Assembly: GCA_963735115.1 (NCBI GenBank)
Contig: CAVTJR010000001.1
Coordinates: 1,178,001 to 1,242,000 of the forward strand
Direction: 5' to 3'
DNA length: 64,000 bases
DNA from: JAKACA01 sp963735115
GTDB taxonomy: Bacteria; Actinomycetota; Acidimicrobiia; Acidimicrobiales; Bog-793
The notes beneath the pieces are model-generated. The model saw only the letters and a program-made list of their open reading frames with translations, searched no databases and had not been told where the DNA came from. Of this stretch, positions 51,161 through 60,205 are shown one piece after another. A program made the position numbers and the translations under genes. Numbering within the stretch: position 1 is the first letter of the stretch; every line of letters starts with the position of its first letter.

Positions 51161-51850
51161 ATGACCACACCTCCTCCCACCCCTCCCCCCCGGGCGTGGT
51201 GGTACGACACCCCCCGCCGCACCGGCACCGCTGACCTGAGGGTGTCCGACGCGGAACGCGCCGCCGTCGGCGACGTCCTCTCGAGGCACTACGCCGATGG
51301 GCGGCTGGACGACACGGAATTCAAGGAGCGGCTCGATCGGGCGATGTCGGCCAAGACGCGCTCCGACCTGACTGGTCTCACGACCGATCTGCCGGGCTTC
51401 GCAGCCCCGAACCCGCCGCCCGCACCTCGCCGGCGTCACTGGCGCCTCGTCGGCGTCATCCTCGTTGCCGCCCTCGTGGTTTCTGCCGCCTCGTCGCTGT
51501 TGACCGGCCCGCACCTGCCCTGGCTGCTGATCGCAATCGTCGGCCTGATCCTGTGGCGCCGCCTCGCCTGGCGCTCCTTCACCACCACCACCACCACCAC
51601 TCACACCCGACACCGCCCTTCGGGTGAGCGCCCTGACGTCATGCTGCCGGCTGATCGCCCACTCGTCCTGGGGGCGCCTGAGCGGGCATCTCGAGTTGCC
51701 GGCCGACTTGTCCGAGTTGCTCGGCCCGACGGCGACCTGCCCATCCGGGACCTCGCAGCACGAAACCCAATCGGTCGCGCCAGGTCCGCGAGCGAGCGAC
51801 GTCGCGGAACATCTCGCCGTACTCGTGGCCGGCGATCCGGATCGGGTTGA
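51161..51850 (+). CDS. DUF1707 membrane protein, with a probably extended C-terminus
   Basis: 229 residues as read. The N-terminal DUF1707 domain is clear: LRVSDAERAAVGDVLSRHYA, DGRLDDTEFKERLDRAMSAK. Two hydrophobic helices follow (WRLVGVILVAALVVSAASSL; LPWLLIAIVGLILWRRLAW) and a Thr/His-rich stretch. From about residue 150 the frame runs 212 bases into the convergent sterol-desaturase gene and becomes Arg-rich, so the natural stop was probably near 51620 and has been lost, or the junction contains an error. It lies 74 bases behind the PspC gene and is likely co-transcribed. Confidence 0.75.
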   Translation: MTTPPPTPPPRAWWYDTPRRTGTADLRVSDAERAAVGDVLSRHYADGRLDDTEFKERLDRAMSAKTRSDLTGLTTDLPGFAAPNPPPAPRRRHWRLVGVILVAALVVSAASSLLTGPHLPWLLIAIVGLILWRRLAWRSFTTTTTTTHTRHRPSGERPDVMLPADRPLVLGAPERASRVAGRLVRVARPDGDLPIRDLAARNPIGRARSASERRRGTSRRTRGRRSGSG

Positions 51851-52859
51851 AGGTGTTGATGTTCTTCGTGAGACCGTAGATGACGCGTTCGTCCTCCGGC
51901 TCGAACGTGCCGAACAGCTTGTCCCAGATGATGAGGATGCTGCCGTGGTTGCGGTCGAGGTATGGGCCGTTGCTGCCATGGTGGACGCGGTGGTGCGACG
52001 GTGAGTTCAGCACCTTTTCGAAGGGGCCGATCCGGCCAATCGTCACGGTGTGGATCCAGAACTGGTAGAGCAGGTTGACGCCGCGGGCGGTGTTGACGAG
52101 GGCCGGCTCGAAGCCGAGCAGGGTCAGGGCCGAGTAGGGCAGGAACGTCCCGAAGGCCTCGGCCACGGGTTGGCGGAGCGCCGTCGAGAGGTTGTAGCGC
52201 TCGCTCGAGTGGTGGACGACGTGGATGGCCCACATGAACCGGCTCTCGTGCATCGCCCGATGGTTCCAGTAGTACATGAAGTCCCAGGCGAGAACGGCGC
52301 CAGCGACGGCCGCCGGTCCGGTCCCGAGCGAGCGCACGAGGCGCCGGCGGGCTAGGCGGTCCATGCTGGTGCGGGAGGCCCAGGACGTCGTGACGGCGAG
52401 GCCGCCGGCGACGATGGCGGCGATCCCGCCGGCGGCGGCCACGGGTCGGGCTACCCGGGCGACACGGCTGCGCACGCTCGGCCGGCCGGTCAGCAGCGCC
52501 TCGGCGCCGCGTGCGCCCGGATCCAGCAGGGGTGTGTCGCCGTTATGGCGCTGGCGGGCGCGGTCGTCCAGCCGAACGAGGACATCGGCCAAGGTCGTGA
52601 CGGCGGCCGCGCCGACCGCCACCCCCATGAGCTGCTTGCCGTACCTGCCCTTGCCGGGCACGAGGTTCTTGAGGAGCTTCGGCATGACGAGAGGGGCGAT
52701 GAGGCTTCCCACGCCCATCGAGAGGCTGGCGATCGTGTCCTTGCGCTCGTAGATGCCCGGGGAGCCCTCCAGTTCCTCGCGCCGGTCACGCAACCAGAGG
52801 TACTCGGCGCCCATGCTGCCGAAATACAGCGGGATGGCGACGACAGTGAGGTCCTTCAC
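51639..52859 (-). CDS. Sterol desaturase / fatty acid hydroxylase family membrane enzyme
   Basis: 406 residues. The three histidine clusters of the di-iron hydroxylase family are present: NHRAMHE (HX3H), HVVHHSSE (HX2HH) and SPSHHRVHHG (HHXXHH-type), within a multi-span membrane protein (YFGSMGAEYLWL; VAVGAAAVTTLADVL; VAGAVLAWDFMYYWNH; NLLYQFWIHTVTIG). Family members hydroxylate or desaturate sterols, carotenoids, ceramides or alkyl-glycerols; the substrate is open and a hopanoid role is only a guess. The typical C-terminus ends near RLGFVLRGPGW; the last 35 residues read antisense to the DUF1707 gene and are probably not conserved. Confidence 0.88.
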   Translation of the reverse strand: MKDLTVVAIPLYFGSMGAEYLWLRDRREELEGSPGIYERKDTIASLSMGVGSLIAPLVMPKLLKNLVPGKGRYGKQLMGVAVGAAAVTTLADVLVRLDDRARQRHNGDTPLLDPGARGAEALLTGRPSVRSRVARVARPVAAAGGIAAIVAGGLAVTTSWASRTSMDRLARRRLVRSLGTGPAAVAGAVLAWDFMYYWNHRAMHESRFMWAIHVVHHSSERYNLSTALRQPVAEAFGTFLPYSALTLLGFEPALVNTARGVNLLYQFWIHTVTIGRIGPFEKVLNSPSHHRVHHGSNGPYLDRNHGSILIIWDKLFGTFEPEDERVIYGLTKNINTFNPIRIAGHEYGEMFRDVARSRTWRDRLGFVLRGPGWAGRRRAEQLGQVGRQLEMPAQAPPGRVGDQPAA

Positions 52860-53035
52860 AGCGACGATGTTAGGGCGCTCCCCGCCGAGGATCGAAAACG
52901 CCGGCCGGACGTCCCCTCATGCCGTCTGGCGCGCTGTCCCCGGGGCAGATGCCCGGCCGGACAGTAGGCTCGGAAGCCCTCGACCGGGCATCGGGACGGC
53001 CCGGTCCCTCAGTGGGGTGATCCCCGGTAAGGCGC

Positions 53036-53935
53036 GTGAACGACATGCGAAGGCTCTTCCTCGTAGCGACGGTGGTGGTCTTCGCCGCAGGCCTGAGCGC
53101 CTGCGGCAGCACGAGCTCGACCTCCACCACGACGACCGCCTCCTCGACGGCCACGTCGAGCGCCACGGGTCCGCTCGGGGCGGCCTGCAGCAACACCGCC
53201 ATCCAGGGCGACCTCTACCAAAAGGGACAGCTCACGGTCGCCACGGACGACCCCGTCTACACGCCCTGGTTCGTCAACAACCACCCCGAAAACGGCAAGG
53301 GCTACGAAGCAGCCGTCGCCTACGCCGTCGCCAGGGCGCTGGGGTTCACCACGTCGCAAGTCAAATGGGCATATGAGCCGTTCAACGACTCCTACGCCCC
53401 CGGGCCGAAGAAATTCGACTTCGACATCAACGAGATCTCGGTGACGGCGGCCCGCGCGCAGGAAGTCACCTTCAGCATCAGCTACTACGCCGACCGGCAG
53501 GCCCTTGTCGTGCTGAAGAACGGCCCGCTGGCGAAGGACCACTCGCCGGCGGCCTTGAAGACCTACGAGTACGGGGACTCGATCGGGTCGACGAGCCTCG
53601 CCTACATCTCGCAGTACATCCAGCCGAGCAAGCAGACGAGGGTGTACGGCTCCTTGAACGACGTCAAGAGTGCCCTAGACACCCACCAGATCGAGGCATT
53701 CGTCACCGACACCCCGACGGCGCAGTACATCGCCGCAGACGAGATTCCCGGCTCCGAGGTCGTCGGTCAGTTCCCGAGCACCGGGGAGCACTTCGGGCTG
53801 CTGTTCCACAAAGGCGACCCGCTTGTGAGTTGCGTCAACAAGGCGTTGCAGTACCTCACGAGCAAAGGAACGCTCGCCAGCTACTCGAAGAAGTACTTGC
53901 AGGTCTACAACACGATTCCGACGATCGAGCCCTGA
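53036..53935 (+). CDS. Amino-acid-type ABC transporter substrate-binding lipoprotein
   Basis: 299 residues. A lipoprotein signal with lipobox LSAC (RRLFLVATVVVFAAGLSACG) is followed by a Ser/Thr-rich linker and a family 3 periplasmic-type binding domain: GQLTVATDDPVYTPWF, GYEAAVAYAVARALGF, FDFDINEISVTAARAQEVTF, SYYADRQALVVLKNG. It captures a polar amino acid or a related compound at the cell surface for the permease and ATPase that follow at once. GTG 53036 or ATG 53045 are both possible starts. Confidence 0.92.
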   Translation: MNDMRRLFLVATVVVFAAGLSACGSTSSTSTTTTASSTATSSATGPLGAACSNTAIQGDLYQKGQLTVATDDPVYTPWFVNNHPENGKGYEAAVAYAVARALGFTTSQVKWAYEPFNDSYAPGPKKFDFDINEISVTAARAQEVTFSISYYADRQALVVLKNGPLAKDHSPAALKTYEYGDSIGSTSLAYISQYIQPSKQTRVYGSLNDVKSALDTHQIEAFVTDTPTAQYIAADEIPGSEVVGQFPSTGEHFGLLFHKGDPLVSCVNKALQYLTSKGTLASYSKKYLQVYNTIPTIEP

Positions 53936-53951
53936 GCGGGTCGGTCCTGCG

Positions 53952-54872
53952 TTGAACCGGGACAGGAGGGATTCCGCCTGGGATCCCGTTGTGGGAGTGC
54001 AGCCCCTCGGGGGGGCGACGGGGGACCGGGGTCCCCGACTGCTTCGCGCCGGGGACCGGCGCTCGACTGTCATCTCGACGCTCAGCACCGTCGTCTTCAT
54101 CGCCGTGCTGGGGGCGATCTTCTTCTTGGCTCCCGGCAGCGGGACGGTCCGTCACGCCTTCTTCAGCGGCACGAACATGTGGCGCAGCTTCGTCGGCAAC
54201 CCCAGCAAGGGCCTTCCCGGCGTCGGCGCCGCGATCGTGCTCAACATCAAGATGTTCCTCGTTGCCGAGGTGCTCATTCTCATCCTGGCGCTCGTGATCG
54301 CGCTGGTGCGGCAGTCCTCCGGACCGGTGATGTTCCCCCTCCGCATCGTCGCCACCATCTACGTGGACATCTTCCGGGGTGTGCCCCTGCTGCTCGTCAT
54401 CTACATGATCGGATTCGGGGTGCCGGCGCTCTCGCTCCACTTCGTCTCCACGCAGTCGCCAGCCGTCTACGGCACGGCCGCCCTCGTGCTGTCCTATTCC
54501 GCCTACGTCTCCGAGGTCTACCGAGCAGGCCTCAATTCGGTCCACCGGAGCCAGACGATGGCTGCCCGCTCGCTCGGTCTCTCTCGTTGGACGGCGATGC
54601 GCTACGTGATCCTCCCCCAGGCGGTGCGCAACATCCTCCCGGCCTTGCTGAACGACTTCATCAGCCTGCAGAAGGACACGGCCCTCGTCGGCGTCATCGG
54701 CGCCATCGAAGCGAATCAGGCGGCATCGATCTACGCCAGCACCGTCTTCAACTACTCGAGCTTCATGGTTGCCGCCATCTTGTTCCTCATCCTGACGATC
54801 CCGCTCGCACGGTTCACCGACCACCTGATCGCCCGGGACCGGAGTCGTCGCTTGGCAGGAGCGCTCGTGTGA
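53952..54872 (+). CDS. Amino-acid-type ABC transporter permease
   Basis: 306 residues with a ~40-residue basic N-terminus, then about five transmembrane helices (STVISTLSTVVFIAVLGAIF; MFLVAEVLILILALVIALV; VDIFRGVPLLLVIYMIGFGV; SSFMVAAILFLILTIPLA). The EAA loop that docks with the ATPase reads AARSLGLSRWTAMRYVILPQ. It belongs to the HisM/GlnP-type permeases and would act as a homodimer. It starts at TTG 16 bases after the lipoprotein gene and overlaps the ATPase gene by four bases. Confidence 0.9.
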   Translation: MNRDRRDSAWDPVVGVQPLGGATGDRGPRLLRAGDRRSTVISTLSTVVFIAVLGAIFFLAPGSGTVRHAFFSGTNMWRSFVGNPSKGLPGVGAAIVLNIKMFLVAEVLILILALVIALVRQSSGPVMFPLRIVATIYVDIFRGVPLLLVIYMIGFGVPALSLHFVSTQSPAVYGTAALVLSYSAYVSEVYRAGLNSVHRSQTMAARSLGLSRWTAMRYVILPQAVRNILPALLNDFISLQKDTALVGVIGAIEANQAASIYASTVFNYSSFMVAAILFLILTIPLARFTDHLIARDRSRRLAGALV

Positions 54873-55648
54873 GCAATTCCAGCGCTGACGCGCTGCTCTC
54901 CTCGGAAGCCCTGCGCGTCGAGGCGCTCCACAAGTCATTCGGTGCCTTCGAGGTGCTGAAGGGGATCGACGTGGCTGTCGACAGCAACGAGGTCGTCTGT
55001 CTCATCGGCGCCTCCGGGTCGGGCAAGTCAACGCTCCTCCGCTGCATGAACCTGCTCGAGCCGATCGACTCCGGCCGCGTCGTGCTCTTCGGCCAGGACA
55101 TCTCCTCCGATCCGGCTCTCGACCAGAACCTCGTTCGCCGGCAGATCGGCATCGTCTTCCAGTCGTTCAACCTCTTTCCGCACATGGACGTTCTCTCCAA
55201 CGTGACGCTCGCCCCCATGAAGGCCCTCGGCGTGCCGAAACACGATGCCGAGGCGGAGGCGAAGGCCTTGCTCAGCCGTTTCGGGCTCTCGGAGAAGGAG
55301 GGCGACTACCCCGACCGGCTCTCGGGCGGCCAGCAGCAACGCGTGGCGATCGTGCGGGCACTGGCGATGCGCCCGCGCATCATGCTGCTCGACGAAGTCA
55401 CGAGCGCACTCGACCCAGAGCTCGTCGCCGAGGTCCTCGACGTCATCCGCGAGCTGGCGGCATCCGGGATGACGATGGTGATCGCCACGCACGAGATGGG
55501 TTTCGCCCGGGATATCGCCAACCGCGTCTGCTTCCTCGAGGACGGTCTCATCGTCGAGGAGGCCCCACCTGCGCAGCTGTTCAGCGAGCCGAGGGACGAG
55601 CGGACACAGCGCTTCTTGCGTCGCATCATCGATGCCGGTCGCCTGTGA
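54869..55648 (+). CDS. Amino-acid-type ABC transporter ATP-binding protein
   Basis: 259 residues with all ABC ATPase motifs: Walker A LIGASGSGKSTLLR, Q-loop GIVFQSFNLFPHMDV, signature LSGGQQQRVAIVRALAM, Walker B IMLLDEVTSALD, and the switch His in MVIATHEMGFARDI. It is closest in layout to GlnQ/HisP-type ATPases of polar amino-acid uptake. The GTG start overlaps the permease stop (GTGTGA). It ends 31 bases before the next gene, which looks functionally unrelated. Confidence 0.95.
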   Translation: MSNSSADALLSSEALRVEALHKSFGAFEVLKGIDVAVDSNEVVCLIGASGSGKSTLLRCMNLLEPIDSGRVVLFGQDISSDPALDQNLVRRQIGIVFQSFNLFPHMDVLSNVTLAPMKALGVPKHDAEAEAKALLSRFGLSEKEGDYPDRLSGGQQQRVAIVRALAMRPRIMLLDEVTSALDPELVAEVLDVIRELAASGMTMVIATHEMGFARDIANRVCFLEDGLIVEEAPPAQLFSEPRDERTQRFLRRIIDAGRL

Positions 55649-55679
55649 ACCGATCGGGCACGTCGCTACACTTCGCCCC

Positions 55680-56255
55680 GTGGATCCGCCGTTGGCCGAC
55701 GTGGTGTCGTTCTCCGAGCGGGCCCGGGCGCTGCGGGGGGAGACCGCCGCGGAGGGAGCTGGTGGTGCGGCCACGTCGGACGACGGCGGAAGATCGACGG
55801 CAGCTGAACCGGCCGATCTCGCTCGGGAGGCGATCTTCCGGCGGTTCGGCCAGCTCGTAGACGGTGGGCCCGAAGCGGCTATCCGCTCGGTCGACGACGA
55901 GCTGGCGGTGCTCGTCTATGACTCGGCGACCGATCCCGAGCCGGTGGCCGGCATCCGGGGTGACGCCACCGGGACTACCCGCCAGCTCACCTTCCGAGGC
56001 CCTCGCCTCGCCCTCGAGGTGCAGTTGGAGGGCGCCACCCGGGAGCTGACGTGCCAGGTGGTGCCGCCGCAGCCGGTCGCGCTCGAGGTGCGCCACGCCG
56101 CGGGAACCCTCCAGCTCGGAGTGGATGACTTCGGGACGTTCCATGCTTCGCGGCTGCCCGAGGGTGCCGTCAGCCTCCGTTGTGTGCCGCTGACCGGCGA
56201 CGCCGGGCCGACCGCCACCAGCTGGATCACCGTCTCTGACCGTCAATCCGGCTGA
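55680..56255 (+). CDS. Hypothetical protein preceding a TPR-CHAT gene
   Basis: 191 residues, not recognised as a known enzyme. An acidic, disordered N-terminus (ETAAEGAGGAATSDDGG) is followed by ADLAREAIFRRFGQLVDGGP, then alternating short beta-strands (TRQLTFRGPRLALEVQLEG, VALEVRHAAGTLQLGVDDFG, GAVSLRCVPLTGD), perhaps a beta-sandwich or carbohydrate-binding-like domain. No signal peptide. GTG 55680 is preferred to an earlier ATG that overlaps the ABC gene. It ends 14 bases before the CHAT gene, so it is probably the CHAT protein's partner, substrate or regulator, as is common for unknown genes next to CHAT genes in actinobacteria. Confidence 0.75.
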   Translation: MDPPLADVVSFSERARALRGETAAEGAGGAATSDDGGRSTAAEPADLAREAIFRRFGQLVDGGPEAAIRSVDDELAVLVYDSATDPEPVAGIRGDATGTTRQLTFRGPRLALEVQLEGATRELTCQVVPPQPVALEVRHAAGTLQLGVDDFGTFHASRLPEGAVSLRCVPLTGDAGPTATSWITVSDRQSG

Positions 56256-56269
56256 CGCCTGCGGACCTC

Positions 56270-59218
56270 ATGGCGTTATCGACCTCCGACTTCGTGACGG
56301 CGGCGGTGCGGGCGACCGTGCCGCCGCCGGAAGACGATGTCGTCCTGGCGGAGGCGAACCGTGCGCTCGAGCTGGCGGCGGCGGATCCGCGTCGAGCGCT
56401 GGCGCTCGCCGACAGCCTCCTCGAGCGGACCGACCTCTCCGCCGACGGGCGCGCCGTCTCCGAGCGGGCGGCGGCCCTCGCCGAGCTCGGGCTCGGGCGA
56501 GTGGCCGAATCACGGGCGCGGTTCGAGCGTGCCCGAGACCGCGCCCTCGCCGACGGCGTCGTCGGCCGCCTGGCGGAGATTCAGATCGGTCTCGCCATCG
56601 TGCTCCTGCAGTGCGAGGAGCCGGATGCCGCCATGGCCGAGATCGATGCAGCCATCGAGCTGGCGACCGACGAGGCCACCCTCGGTCGGGCGCAGTCCCA
56701 GCGGGCGACGATCCTGATGCGCCTCGGGCGCTACCCCGAGGCACTCGAGCAGGCGACGATGGCTCTCGTCACCTGCCGATCGGCCGGTCTGTCGGCGCCG
56801 GTGGCGCGCCTGCTCTCCAACCAGGGGATCGTGCACGCCTACCTTGGGGACTACGCCAAAGCCGAGACCGAGCTGCAGGAGGCCCTCGGGCTCCTCCGCC
56901 AGGAGGGCTCCGGCCTCGGGACCGCCAACGTCGTGCACAACCTCGGCTTTGTGGCCGCCCGGAGGGGGGACGTCCCGGCCGCTCTCGCCCACTTCGACGA
57001 GGCCTTCAACGAGTACGTGCGCCTGGACATCCCCGCGCATGCCGCCTTCACCGACCGTTGCGAGGTGCTCCTGGCGGTGCGGCTCCTGCCGGAGGCGCGG
57101 GCGGCGGCCAGCCAAGCTGTCGCCGGCCTGGCGGGGGCCGGCCAGGCCGCCGACCTTGCCGAGGCGAAGCTCATGCTGGCCGAGGTCGCCCTGGCGGCCG
57201 GAGATCTCGGGACAGCCGGCCGCCAGGCAGCGGAGGCGGCGGAGGCTCTCGGGCGTCAGGGCCGCGCCGGCTGGGCTGCCTTGGCGAGCTTCGTGGCGGC
57301 CCGAGCAAGATGGGCGGCGCACGTGCCCGAGAGCGCCGTGGACGCCGGGCCGGCCGCCGGTGTGACCCGCGGCGGCCGCAACGCGGACGGACCGCCGGCC
57401 GGCGAGGCCGGAGTGTTGGCAGGCATCGTGACGGAGGCCAGCGTGCTCGCCGGCCAACTCGGCGCCGCCGGTTGGCGAGTCCATGCCCTCGAAGCCAGCA
57501 TCATCGCCGCGAGGGCAGCCATGGCGGGTGGCGACGTCGCCCGGGCTGTGTCGGTGCTGAGTGAGGTCGACGAGGCCATGGCGGCTCCCGCGGGAGCGTC
57601 CTCCGACGAGCGGGTACGCATGTGTTACGCCGTCGCCCTGCGCCGTCTCGGCCAGGGCGACCGGCCGGCGGCTCTGCAGGCGCTCAAGGCGGGCCTGCAG
57701 ATCGCCGAGGAGCATCGGGCGGCCTTCGGCGCTACCGAGCTGCGGGCACGGGCGACCCTGCGGTCGGCCGATCTCGCCGAGCTCGGCCTCGAGATCGTCA
57801 TGGAGGCGGGGGCGGCTGCCGCCGTGCTCGAGTGGTCGGAGCGATGGCGGGCACGTTCCCTCTGGCCTCCAGACGCTCTGCCTCCTCGCGACCTCGTCCT
57901 CGCGGATGGCCTCACACAACTTCGACACACAGTGGCCGCCCTCGAGCTGGCGGTGGAAGCCGGCGATGGCGCCGCGGGCGAAGCCGAGCACCTCTCCGAG
58001 CGACGCCGGCAGCTCGAAGCCGCCATCCGCCGTCGCTCGATCGAAACCGGCCGCCCACGTCGATCGTCCCCCCGGGTGCCGACGGTGGCGGACGTGCAGG
58101 CGGGTCTCGCCGCCGGCGGATCCGCCGCCATCGTCGAGCTCGTCTCCGTGCGGGGGAGCCTTCATGCCGTCGTCTGCACGGCCGCGTCCTGCGTGGTCCG
58201 CGAGCTGGCTCCGCAGGCCGAGCTGGCGCGGTGGCGGGCGGCGCTTCGCTTCGCCCTCGGGCGACTGGTCGTCGGGCGGGGCTCGCGGGGGAGCCTCGTG
58301 GCTGTCGCCGAGTTGCTCGGGCGGGCGGCTGCGGCCGCCGATCAGCTCCTCTTCGGGCCGATCGCAGGCGACCTCGAGGTCGCCCTAGCGGTGGACGGCG
58401 CCGAGCTCGTGCTCGTGCCGACAGGAGCGCTCCACTCCCTGCCGTGGGCGTTGCTGCCGAGCTTGCGCGGACGGCCCGTCTCCGTCGCTCCGTCGATCGC
58501 CCTGTACCTGAGCCGCTCGGCGGCCGCTCGGCAGGCCGGGCCTACTGTGCTCGTGGCCGCCCCCAGCGTGCCGTCTGCTCTCGCAGAGGTCGGGGCCATC
58601 GGTCGCCTCTATCCGGACGCCCTCGCGCTGACCGGGCCGGCCGCCACGGCCCGGGCCGTCGCCGGCGCCATGAGGGGAGCCGGCACGGCGCACGTGGTCG
58701 CCCACGGGAGGTTCCGGACCGACAACGCCCTCTTCTCGGCCCTCGAGCTTGCCGACGGCCCGCTCACCGTCTACGAGCTGGAGGAGATCGGCCAGCCGCC
58801 GGAGCTGCTCGTGCTGTCCTCGTGCGACTCCGGCCGCTCCGACGTTCAGCCGGGCGACGAGCTCATGGGCGCGGCCGCCACGATGCTGTCGCTCGGGTCA
58901 CGCGCCATCGTCGCCAGCCTCGTGCCCGTGCCGGACGCGGGGTCGCCAGCGGTCATGACATGCTTCCACCAGCATCTCCTTGCAGGTCACGCACCGTCGA
59001 CGGCTCTTTCGCGGGCGCAGGCTGACCACCACATCGGGGCGTTCACGCCCGGGGATCTCGCCGACCGGTCGGTTCAGGTGCAGCGGGCACTGGCAGCAGC
59101 CGGTTTCGTCTGCCTGGGCGCCGGCGGGCAGTCCCCACGGGCGCCTCGTCGGCCGACGGAGGATCCAAACGGGGCGCGTATGCGCGGGCACCGGGCAGCT
59201 GCGAAGATGACAAAGTGA
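56270..59218 (+). CDS. TPR-CHAT protein (caspase-fold protease)
   Basis: 982 residues. The N-terminal half (~30-500) is a TPR array (ARLLSNQGIVHAYLGDYAKA, ELQEALGLLRQEG and NVVHNLGFVAARRGDVPAAL). The C-terminal ~350 residues form a CHAT domain: LVPTGALHSLPWALLPSLRG, GTAHVVAHGRFRTDN with His812, LLVLSSCDSGRSDVQPGDEL with Cys852, and AAATMLSLGSRAIVASLVPV. The His-Gly and Ser-Ser-Cys-Asp pattern keeps the protease dyad, so it is likely active. TPRs would sense a partner or signal. It sits between the hypothetical gene and moxR, overlapping moxR by four bases. Confidence 0.93.
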   Translation: MALSTSDFVTAAVRATVPPPEDDVVLAEANRALELAAADPRRALALADSLLERTDLSADGRAVSERAAALAELGLGRVAESRARFERARDRALADGVVGRLAEIQIGLAIVLLQCEEPDAAMAEIDAAIELATDEATLGRAQSQRATILMRLGRYPEALEQATMALVTCRSAGLSAPVARLLSNQGIVHAYLGDYAKAETELQEALGLLRQEGSGLGTANVVHNLGFVAARRGDVPAALAHFDEAFNEYVRLDIPAHAAFTDRCEVLLAVRLLPEARAAASQAVAGLAGAGQAADLAEAKLMLAEVALAAGDLGTAGRQAAEAAEALGRQGRAGWAALASFVAARARWAAHVPESAVDAGPAAGVTRGGRNADGPPAGEAGVLAGIVTEASVLAGQLGAAGWRVHALEASIIAARAAMAGGDVARAVSVLSEVDEAMAAPAGASSDERVRMCYAVALRRLGQGDRPAALQALKAGLQIAEEHRAAFGATELRARATLRSADLAELGLEIVMEAGAAAAVLEWSERWRARSLWPPDALPPRDLVLADGLTQLRHTVAALELAVEAGDGAAGEAEHLSERRRQLEAAIRRRSIETGRPRRSSPRVPTVADVQAGLAAGGSAAIVELVSVRGSLHAVVCTAASCVVRELAPQAELARWRAALRFALGRLVVGRGSRGSLVAVAELLGRAAAAADQLLFGPIAGDLEVALAVDGAELVLVPTGALHSLPWALLPSLRGRPVSVAPSIALYLSRSAAARQAGPTVLVAAPSVPSALAEVGAIGRLYPDALALTGPAATARAVAGAMRGAGTAHVVAHGRFRTDNALFSALELADGPLTVYELEEIGQPPELLVLSSCDSGRSDVQPGDELMGAAATMLSLGSRAIVASLVPVPDAGSPAVMTCFHQHLLAGHAPSTALSRAQADHHIGAFTPGDLADRSVQVQRALAAAGFVCLGAGGQSPRAPRRPTEDPNGARMRGHRAAAKMTK

Positions 59219-60180
59219 CTGCAGACGGCGGAACACCGGAGGGCACCTTCACTGCGATCGTCCGCAACGTCCGAAAGGTCATTCAGGGGAACGAGTCGGC
59301 TATCCGGCACGCCGTGACGTGCTTGATCGCTGGCGGGCACCTCCTGATCGAGGACGTCCCCGGCGTCGGCAAGACGAGCCTCGGCAAAGCGGTTGCAGCC
59401 TCGGTGGACTGCCGTCACCGGCGGATTCAGTTCACCTCCGACCTGCTGCCGTCGGACGTGACCGGCGTGAGCGTCTACGACCGCAACGCCTCTGCCTTCG
59501 AGTTCCGGCCGGGGCCCATCTTCGCCAACATCGTGCTCGCCGACGAGATCAACCGGACGCCGCCGAAGACGCAGTCAGCCCTGCTGGAAGCGATGGAGGA
59601 GCGTCAGGTCACCGTCGAGGGCACGACCTACGAGCTTCCTGAGCCATTCATGGTGATCGCAACCCAGAACCCGATCGAGCACGAAGGCACCTACCCGCTG
59701 CCCGTCAGCCAGCTGGACCGCTTCCTCATGCGGATTCACCTCGGCTATCCCGATCCGACCGCCGAAGTCGATCTCCTCGTGCGCCACGGCGTCGACGAAC
59801 CGCTCGACGACCTCGAGTCCGTCGCCAGCCCGGAGCAGGTCCTCGAGCTGGCGCAACGTGTGCGCGAGGTGCACTGCTCCGAAGCCATCCAGCGCTACAT
59901 CGTCGACCTCGCCAACGCCACTCGCACGCACCCCGCCGTCCTGCTCGGGATGTCGCCGCGGGCGGCGCTGGCTCTGCAGCGGGCCGCTCGCGCCTGGGCG
60001 GTGCTGCACGGCCGCGACTACGTCATCCCGGACGATGTCAAGGTGCTCGCCCTCCCCGTGATCGGGCACCGCCTCGAGCTGAGGACCGCGCGGACAGCCG
60101 GCGGCGATCACGTCATCTCGGTCGTGAACGAGCTCCTCTCGAAGGTGCCGGTGCTCGAGGGCGAGCGCGCGGCGCGCTGA
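59215..60180 (+). CDS. MoxR-family AAA+ ATPase
   Basis: 321 residues. Walker A EDVPGVGKTSLGKAVAAS, the family block RIQFTSDLLPSDVTGVSVYD, Walker B NIVLADEINRTPPKTQSALL, sensor 1 MVIATQNPIEHEGTYPLP and a C-terminal lid (LLGMSPRAALALQRAARAWA). MoxR proteins act as chaperone-like ATPases, usually with a DUF58 protein, and are encoded here directly upstream of one. GTG start overlaps the CHAT gene stop. Confidence 0.95.
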   Translation: MTADGGTPEGTFTAIVRNVRKVIQGNESAIRHAVTCLIAGGHLLIEDVPGVGKTSLGKAVAASVDCRHRRIQFTSDLLPSDVTGVSVYDRNASAFEFRPGPIFANIVLADEINRTPPKTQSALLEAMEERQVTVEGTTYELPEPFMVIATQNPIEHEGTYPLPVSQLDRFLMRIHLGYPDPTAEVDLLVRHGVDEPLDDLESVASPEQVLELAQRVREVHCSEAIQRYIVDLANATRTHPAVLLGMSPRAALALQRAARAWAVLHGRDYVIPDDVKVLALPVIGHRLELRTARTAGGDHVISVVNELLSKVPVLEGERAAR

Positions 60181-60205
60181 CGGTCGAGCCGAGGGGGCGT
60201 TCTCC

